Shown: piece after piece, positions 59,067 to 64,000 of the stretch
Layout of the letters: each line of letters opens with the position of its first letter
Numbering within the stretch: position 1 is the first letter of the stretch
Origin: Psychrobacter immobilis
GTDB taxonomy: Bacteria; Pseudomonadota; Gammaproteobacteria; Pseudomonadales; Moraxellaceae
NCBI GenBank assembly: GCA_904846265.1
Contig: CAJHAA010000015.1
Location: 1 to 64,000, forward strand
Length of the DNA: 64,000 nucleotides
Direction of reading: 5' to 3'
Notes under the pieces: generated by a model
The model's input: the letters and a program-made list of their open reading frames with translations, nothing else
Database searches by the model: none
What the model was told of the DNA's origin: nothing
Position numbers and translations under genes: made by a program

Positions 59067-59786
59067 TCATGTAGGTACAATTCGACCATCATGCATGGTG
59101 ATGACACGATCTGCCATTTCGGCAAGTGCAGGGTCATGAGTCACCACCACTAGTGCCGAGCCAACCTGTTGGCGTAAGTCCAATAGCAGCTGCATGACTT
59201 GGTCGGCATTTTGCTCATCTAAGTTACCGGTTGGCTCGTCAGCAAAGACAATCTTTGGATGCGATACCAGTGCGCGTGCCACCGCTGTACGTTGCTGCTC
59301 ACCACCTGACAACTGATTGGGCAAGCTATGACGGCGATGACCCAAATCAACGGCATCAATTAGCTCGTCTACTCGTGCTGGGTTTGGACGTCTGGCAATA
59401 TCAAGTGGAAAGGCGATGTTCTCGGCGACTGTCAAGGTTGGTAGTAAATGAAACGACTGAAAGACAAAACCCATGTCGTGTTGACGAATGACCGCCAGCG
59501 CATCTTCGTCAAGACTGCTGAGCATTTGACCTGCTAGCGACACCGTACCGCTATCGGGATAGTCTAATGCTGCCAGTAAACCTAACAAGGTGGATTTACC
59601 TGAGCCTGATTTGCCCATGATGACTACAAACTCGCTAGCGTTGACATACATATCTACGTCTTTGATGATGGACAGCTTTTGCTCACCGACTTGCACAGTT
59701 TTATTGAGTTTATTAGCGGTGAGTAGGACTTCTTTTTTATAATCTGCTTGTGGCGTTGAAGCGGCAATCGAAGGTGATGATGTCAT
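59067..59786 (-). CDS. ABC transporter ATP-binding protein, YbbA-type
   Basis: A 239-aa ATPase of the LolD/MacB-related group. Walker A GKSGSGKST (58-66), Q-loop VFQSFHLLP, signature LSGGEQQRTAVARAL (159-172), Walker B IVFADEPTGNLD and H-loop VVTHD are all intact. It pairs with the permease downstream. A ~20-residue N-terminal extension is nonconserved. Confidence 0.93.
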   Translation of the reverse strand: MTSSPSIAASTPQADYKKEVLLTANKLNKTVQVGEQKLSIIKDVDMYVNASEFVVIMGKSGSGKSTLLGLLAALDYPDSGTVSLAGQMLSSLDEDALAVIRQHDMGFVFQSFHLLPTLTVAENIAFPLDIARRPNPARVDELIDAVDLGHRRHSLPNQLSGGEQQRTAVARALVSHPKIVFADEPTGNLDEQNADQVMQLLLDLRQQVGSALVVVTHDPALAEMADRVITMHDGRIVPT

Positions 59787-59798
59787 TACAGTGTCTCG

Positions 59799-60623
59799 TT
59801 AAGTAGTCTCATTTATCGTATTTTTTGTCGTTTCATCTTGAGCATTTTCAGTTGTATTGTCTGCATCAGCTGTTCTTAGCTCTTCTAGTTTAGGCGCTAG
59901 AATAGGTAGGATATTGTCATTGACGATAATCTCGTAGCCCTCTTTCGTCGGATGAATGGCATCGGCTTGATTGAGCGCAGGATCACCGCCCACACCATCC
60001 AAAAAGAAAGGAATCAGCGTCACGTTCATGTCTTTGGCGACGCGAGGATATATCGCTGCAAATGACTTCACATACTCAGAGCCAAGGTTGTCATAGATTT
60101 GCATGCCGCCCAAAATGACGATACTGCCATTATCCTGTAGACGTTTGACCGCGGTACTAATATTGGCTTCAACTGTCGCCACATTGATACCGCGTATGGC
60201 ATCGTTAGCACCAATGGTCAAAATTGTCACATCAGGCTTAGTTTGCAACACCCAGTCTAAGCGATTGACCAATCCCGTGCTGGTTTCACCACTCAATCCT
60301 GAATTGATAACTTTGGCATTGTCGTAACCCATTACTTGCAGACGATCTTCTAACTGAGCAGGATAGTTGTCATCTTTATCCACCCCAAGACCTTCTGTCA
60401 GGGAGTCGCCCAATGCCAAGATCGTTAATGGCGCTTGCTGTGCAGTGGATGTTACCGGTTGCTCAGATTTTGTCGTTTGAGGTTCGGCAGTTTGAGTGCT
60501 ATTTTGCATGCCATTATCGGTGCTAGGTTCAGATGGTTTTTGGCAACCACCGAGCGCCATTACGGCTGTTAAAATAGCCAATGTTGGTAAGTGTCGAGCG
60601 AAACTAATGGATAAATTCATCAT
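59799..60623 (-). CDS. tesA: Lipoprotein arylesterase/thioesterase TesA (SGNH hydrolase)
   Basis: A GDSL/SGNH hydrolase of 274 aa: block I LGDSLTEGLG (S74), block III GAND (N140), block V DAIHPTKEGY. TesA-type enzymes hydrolyse acyl-CoA thioesters, lysophospholipids and aryl esters in the periplasm. The N-terminus is a lipoprotein signal with lipobox LGGC (C27) followed by a Thr/Gln-rich linker, so here it is predicted membrane-anchored, unlike soluble E. coli TesA. The C-terminal ~25 residues are Thr/Asn-rich and low complexity. It is first in the tesA-ybbA-ybbP operon; gaps are 12 and 19 bp. Confidence 0.9.
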   Translation of the reverse strand: MMNLSISFARHLPTLAILTAVMALGGCQKPSEPSTDNGMQNSTQTAEPQTTKSEQPVTSTAQQAPLTILALGDSLTEGLGVDKDDNYPAQLEDRLQVMGYDNAKVINSGLSGETSTGLVNRLDWVLQTKPDVTILTIGANDAIRGINVATVEANISTAVKRLQDNGSIVILGGMQIYDNLGSEYVKSFAAIYPRVAKDMNVTLIPFFLDGVGGDPALNQADAIHPTKEGYEIIVNDNILPILAPKLEELRTADADNTTENAQDETTKNTINETT

Positions 60624-60710
60624 GATTATTCTGTCCTATAAGCAATCAAACCAGTGTAGCAAAATAAGACAGACACCAATATTATCCTAAGGTTACTGTA
60701 GTTTTTGATA

Positions 60711-61979
60711 TTAAAGCTTTTTGCCATCGACCATCACTGGACGACTCACTACCCAAGCAATGACGACGTTGATAACCATCAAAATGAGCATAATGAATAG
60801 CGGTAAATCCCAGCTGCCAGTCGCTTCATGTAGCCAACCTGTCCCTAAGGGACCAAAAAATGCAATCAAATAACCGACGAATTGCGCCATACCCGACAGC
60901 TCACTAGATTGGTTGGTCGTATAAGTACGTAAGGAGAACAGCATCATGCTCAAGGTGAAAATAGCGGAGCAGCCAATGCCCATCAGACCTGACCACAACC
61001 ACGCGAGGTCGGTAGATAAATAATTGATTCCTAAAATACCAATAACATTCAGCACCGCTGCAAACACCGCCAGCGCCTGAATAGGGCGGCCACGATTGAT
61101 CAGCCACGTCAGGCTCAAAATAGAGACTGGCGCCATAAACTGAAACACTGAAGCCATTTGTCCTGCTTGCACTGCAGATAGCCCTTTGCTGACCCAAATA
61201 GAGGGTAAGAAACTGGCAACGGTATAAAATAATAGTGATTGCAGCCCCATAAATACCGCAATTTGCCAAGCAAAAGGCGTACGCCACATGGAGATGTCAG
61301 AAGATCCAGAGGTAGGTGGCACAATTGCTTGATGACTAGACGAACCCAGACGCAACCGCAAAAATATCCAAATAATGATCGCAAAAATGCCCAATAGCGA
61401 CCACCCACCCAGTGCCCATTGCCAGCCCACTTGCTCAGATAATGGCAGTACAACTCCAGCGACGATGCCTGCCGTTACCGTCATCGTTAGACTAAATAGC
61501 CCTGTTATGAGTGGAATATGCTGGGGCGTACGCTGTTTAATAACAGGGGCAGCTAAGGTATTCGCAAAACCGATAGCCAAGGTCAACAATAACGTACCAA
61601 TCAAAAACCCAGACCAAGTGGGAATAACGGTACGAATCATCATACCAGTGGTTAATAACGCAATCATCGCAATGAGCGTATTCTCAAGCCCAAAACGCTT
61701 ACCAATGGCTGGCGCGATCAGTGCGCCCACTGCAAAAGTCAGCATGGGCACTGCTCCTAGCCAACCAATCTGCGTCTCAGAGATATTGAGTGCATCTTGT
61801 ACGACAGGGGCAATAGAGCCAAGAGCAACAATAGGCGCACGCATATTGGTGGCGAGCAAGATCATGGCACATAAGATGAGCCAAAAAGTGAAGCGTGAGG
61901 AGGGCAGCTCAAACGGTGACGGCGTATCTGAATGAGACTGTAATGGCACATCAGGTGGCAAATCAGCAGAGGTAGACAT
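60711..61979 (-). CDS. MFS transporter, CynX/NimT-like
   Basis: A 12-helix major-facilitator protein of 422 aa with LLATNMRAPIVALGSIAPVV near the start and repeated hydrophobic helices, resembling the CynX/NimT (cyanate/2-nitroimidazole-like) group. The frame extends upstream to GTG 62069; ATG 61979 gives the expected short cytoplasmic N-terminus, but in-frame ATGs at 62018 and 62036 are possible. No ribosome site is clear. Substrate cannot be assigned. Confidence 0.83.
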   Translation of the reverse strand: MSTSADLPPDVPLQSHSDTPSPFELPSSRFTFWLILCAMILLATNMRAPIVALGSIAPVVQDALNISETQIGWLGAVPMLTFAVGALIAPAIGKRFGLENTLIAMIALLTTGMMIRTVIPTWSGFLIGTLLLTLAIGFANTLAAPVIKQRTPQHIPLITGLFSLTMTVTAGIVAGVVLPLSEQVGWQWALGGWSLLGIFAIIIWIFLRLRLGSSSHQAIVPPTSGSSDISMWRTPFAWQIAVFMGLQSLLFYTVASFLPSIWVSKGLSAVQAGQMASVFQFMAPVSILSLTWLINRGRPIQALAVFAAVLNVIGILGINYLSTDLAWLWSGLMGIGCSAIFTLSMMLFSLRTYTTNQSSELSGMAQFVGYLIAFFGPLGTGWLHEATGSWDLPLFIMLILMVINVVIAWVVSRPVMVDGKKL

Positions 61980-62069
61980 AGCAGCACGACTATTAGAATA
62001 AGAAAAAGGACACGTCATTAAACAGCGCCGAAGCATCGTCGCTTGTAAATAACACCAAAGAAAACGCAC

Positions 62070-62412
62070 CTAGACGGTGACTAAAATCATTAATTAGAAT
62101 CGTAAATTAGAACTAGAGATTACTTGCAGAATACAAGATATATGAGTAACCATTTTGAAAGCGCGCTTATCTTCAATCGCCTATCAACTGGATACGGTAT
62201 TAGATTTATTTAGTCTACTATTATTAACAGGCCTTGCACGTGCCGTATTTATATCCAAGATATCTTAAAGCGATGCTAACTAGATACGTCGCGGCTGGCA
62301 CAACTAAAAATAGCGCCAGTCCCTTGCAAAGGACTAGACGCTATTATAAGAACAGATGTTAGGTAAATACTACCAGCGTATAGTAACAAACGCGGTATTT
62401 ATACAATTTAGT
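62070..62412. other. Intergenic region holding the nqrM terminator
   Basis: 343 bp. The only feature seen is the hairpin at 62304-62345, plus the MFS promoter which must lie here on the minus strand. Confidence 0.4.
62304..62345 (-). terminator. Terminator after nqrM
   Basis: An imperfect 14-bp hairpin AATAGCGCCAGTCC with GGACTAGACGCTATT (loop CTTGCAAA), preceded on the plus strand by AAAAA (a U tract on the minus-strand transcript). Confidence 0.65.
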
Positions 62413-62658
62413 TTATACAGGTTTGCCTAGCTGAGCGGCTTTAAGGGCATTTTCTTGCTGTTCTGCCACGATTGAATCACACTTATTGGGATCATTTCCA
62501 CAAAACGAGCAATTTTCATCACCCATTAGTTTAGCAACGCCGCCACAAGATCCTCTAAGCGGCTTCTTTTTAACCATATAACCGATACCCATAAAGATAA
62601 AGAACAGGACGAATACGGTAAAGGTAATGGCAAGCATGGGAAGCAATTGACTAAGCAT
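62413..62658 (-). CDS. nqrM: Na+-translocating NADH:quinone reductase maturation protein NqrM
   Basis: An 81-aa protein with one transmembrane helix (about 9-29) and a four-cysteine cluster C38, C50, C53 and C60 (GSCGG..ENCSFCGNDPNKC), the NqrM (DUF539) signature. It assists the iron-sulfur/flavin maturation of Na+-NQR. It follows apbE on the same strand, the canonical apbE-nqrM order downstream of nqrABCDEF, which would lie beyond the right edge. Confidence 0.93.
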   Translation of the reverse strand: MLSQLLPMLAITFTVFVLFFIFMGIGYMVKKKPLRGSCGGVAKLMGDENCSFCGNDPNKCDSIVAEQQENALKAAQLGKPV

Positions 62659-62811
62659 AGAGGAAACCTCGATTTTTAAAAATAGTGTGGCTATTTACTA
62701 GGGTAATACCTTAATAGTATAGCAAGATCAGTATAGCAAATTTTTGTATGGCTCGTTGATGGTTATAGAGCCGTTTACAGTATTGCGACTAAGCTCTATT
62801 GCGACTAGGTT

Positions 62812-63966
62812 CTAAGGCTGTTTGTCAGCACGTAATGCTTGCATTGCTGGTGTTTGTACCACTTGCCACTGGTCAGTATTCTTATCAGAATCCGTCGCCT
62901 TTGCATCATCAGCTAAAACAACAAACAAGGCAGATATATCTTGTGCTTTGGCTGTTGCAAGGGCTTTTTTATAAGGCATTGCAGTGAGGGCGGTTGCCCA
63001 CGCATCTGCTAGTGCGACTGAGTCTGCTGCAACGGTTACCGATGGTGCGCCGTTCGCGATAGGCTTGCCAGTGGTTGGGTCAATCGTATGACTGTAGCGC
63101 TGACCGTCGAATATGACGGAATTACGATAGTTGCCAGAAGTTGCCAAATACATCTGATTATCAGTATTGATTGGTTGACGAATCGCTGATATTGTCTGAC
63201 GCTCGCTGACCGTACTGTCCTCAATAGGCGCATCAATCGCAATTTGCCACGGCTGCTGTTGGTTATTGACCCCAGAGGTTGCAATTTCACCCCCTATCTC
63301 TACCATGTAGTTGCGAATTTGATAGTCATCTCTGAGCACATCGGCAATCACATCGACGCCATAACCTTTAGCAACTGCTGAGAAATCAAGCCCGACCCCG
63401 TCTTTAGTTTTATAAATGCTCTGCTCTTTTTGTATAATGCTCTCAAAATCTACCAAGGCTTTTGCTTGAGCAATCTCAAGTGCTGTTGGCGGACTTTGCA
63501 AGCGCTCAACGGTCATGGTGCTACCAAAGCCCCAAGTCTCTACCAATGGCATGACGGTAGGATCAAAGGCGCCACCAGATTGCTGATAGACGATTCGTGA
63601 CACATCAAGCACGTGAGCAAAATCTGCATCGATAGTGAGGGGGATGTCTTTACCTAACTGGTTGAACTTAGAGATAGTAGAGTCTGCTTGATAGGTAGAC
63701 ATACTGTCATTGATTTGCTGCAAGCGCTTATCAATCGACGCTTGGATGGCCGCTTCATCTGCATCCGCAGGTAGCTGATAACTGATATGGTAGCTCGTTC
63801 CCATGGTCTCACCGCTGAGATAATCATAATCTGGCGTTTGCTGGCAAGCACTAAGACTGAATACAGCACTGATAGCCATAACGGGCAATAAGGTGGTTTT
63901 CATCGATTTGTTAGACAATGAGAGTGGGGCTAATTTTTGCATTATTGGTTTTCTCATATTAATCAT
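62812..63966 (-). CDS. apbE: FAD:protein FMN transferase ApbE
   Basis: ApbE covalently attaches FMN to threonines of Na+-NQR subunits NqrB/NqrC. The protein is a predicted lipoprotein (LSAC, C41) and has the family motifs GTSYHISY, DFSAVAKGYGVDVIAD (Mg/FAD binding), GGEIATSG and the SHTIDPTTGKPIANG motif with ADA near the C-terminus. Length (384 aa) is typical. Internal ATGs (63957, 63942) are alternative starts. nqrM follows after 153 bp; nqrF is expected just upstream, off the window. Confidence 0.94.
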   Translation of the reverse strand: MINMRKPIMQKLAPLSLSNKSMKTTLLPVMAISAVFSLSACQQTPDYDYLSGETMGTSYHISYQLPADADEAAIQASIDKRLQQINDSMSTYQADSTISKFNQLGKDIPLTIDADFAHVLDVSRIVYQQSGGAFDPTVMPLVETWGFGSTMTVERLQSPPTALEIAQAKALVDFESIIQKEQSIYKTKDGVGLDFSAVAKGYGVDVIADVLRDDYQIRNYMVEIGGEIATSGVNNQQQPWQIAIDAPIEDSTVSERQTISAIRQPINTDNQMYLATSGNYRNSVIFDGQRYSHTIDPTTGKPIANGAPSVTVAADSVALADAWATALTAMPYKKALATAKAQDISALFVVLADDAKATDSDKNTDQWQVVQTPAMQALRADKQP

Positions 63967-64000
63967 AATGGCTTTTATGGCAAAAGGGTGAGTGGCACGT

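Noticed and set aside
1-64000. CRISPR array
   Set aside because: No regularly spaced 25-40-bp repeats with unique spacers; the tandem arrays present have no spacers.

Overview
The window looks like an origin-proximal piece of a Psychrobacter (Moraxellaceae) chromosome. Evidence is the moderate-to-low GC, the order yidD-yidC-mnmE at the left edge, DnaA boxes and ParB (parS) sites in the first ~21 kb, paired membrane fatty-acid desaturases, an HSL-type esterase resembling those of cold-adapted Moraxellaceae, and an Na+-NQR maturation pair (apbE, nqrM) at the right edge. Genus is inferred from gene content and protein flavour only; no search was run.

Layout. 0-7 kb: yidD (cut by the window edge), yidC, mnmE, a 7-bp tandem repeat, nrdR, ribD, an intergenic region with DnaA boxes and a near-perfect parS, and ribE. 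7-10 kb: a large hybrid histidine kinase on the minus strand. 10-18 kb: fmt, rsmB (with a perfect parS inside a lineage-specific insertion), thrC, a LysM protein, dprA, a MITE, tsaC. 18-23.4 kb: a GbsR/MarR-type regulator followed by a lipid-modification cluster (desaturase, membrane protein, epimerase, related membrane protein, second desaturase, DCC-family protein). The regulator and both desaturases share a 20-bp operator-like sequence overlapping a TTGACA -35 element, which I read as one small regulon. 23.5-27.4 kb: two tandem paralogous metallophosphoesterases and an esterase. 27.8-32.8 kb: grpE, dnaK, then bioF-bioC on the minus strand. 33-38.2 kb: three tandem paralogous outer-membrane beta-barrels, an NfeD/SPFH pair and a phytase-like esterase. 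38.4-46.3 kb: hemN, a lipid-anchored penicillin-acylase family enzyme, comM, gph, a DUF4385 protein.

46.4-49 kb is accessory: an AT-rich two-gene module (unknown protein plus XRE-ImmA/IrrE metallopeptidase) behind a promoter with a repeated 9-bp motif, ending at a bidirectional terminator and tRNA-Phe. It may be a toxin-antitoxin-like or stress/defence switch. 49-56 kb: a PanZ-like protein, a MITE, hisB-hisH, small membrane/secreted unknowns, a 108-bp inverted-repeat element, avtA and an orphan terminator. 56-64 kb: an operon tesA-ybbA-ybbP, an MFS transporter, then apbE-nqrM.

The least routine observations are the shared desaturase/regulator operator, the parS set (one site carried within a coding insertion), the 7-bp repeat upstream of nrdR, three copies of one ~170-bp MITE, and the XRE-ImmA/IrrE module.
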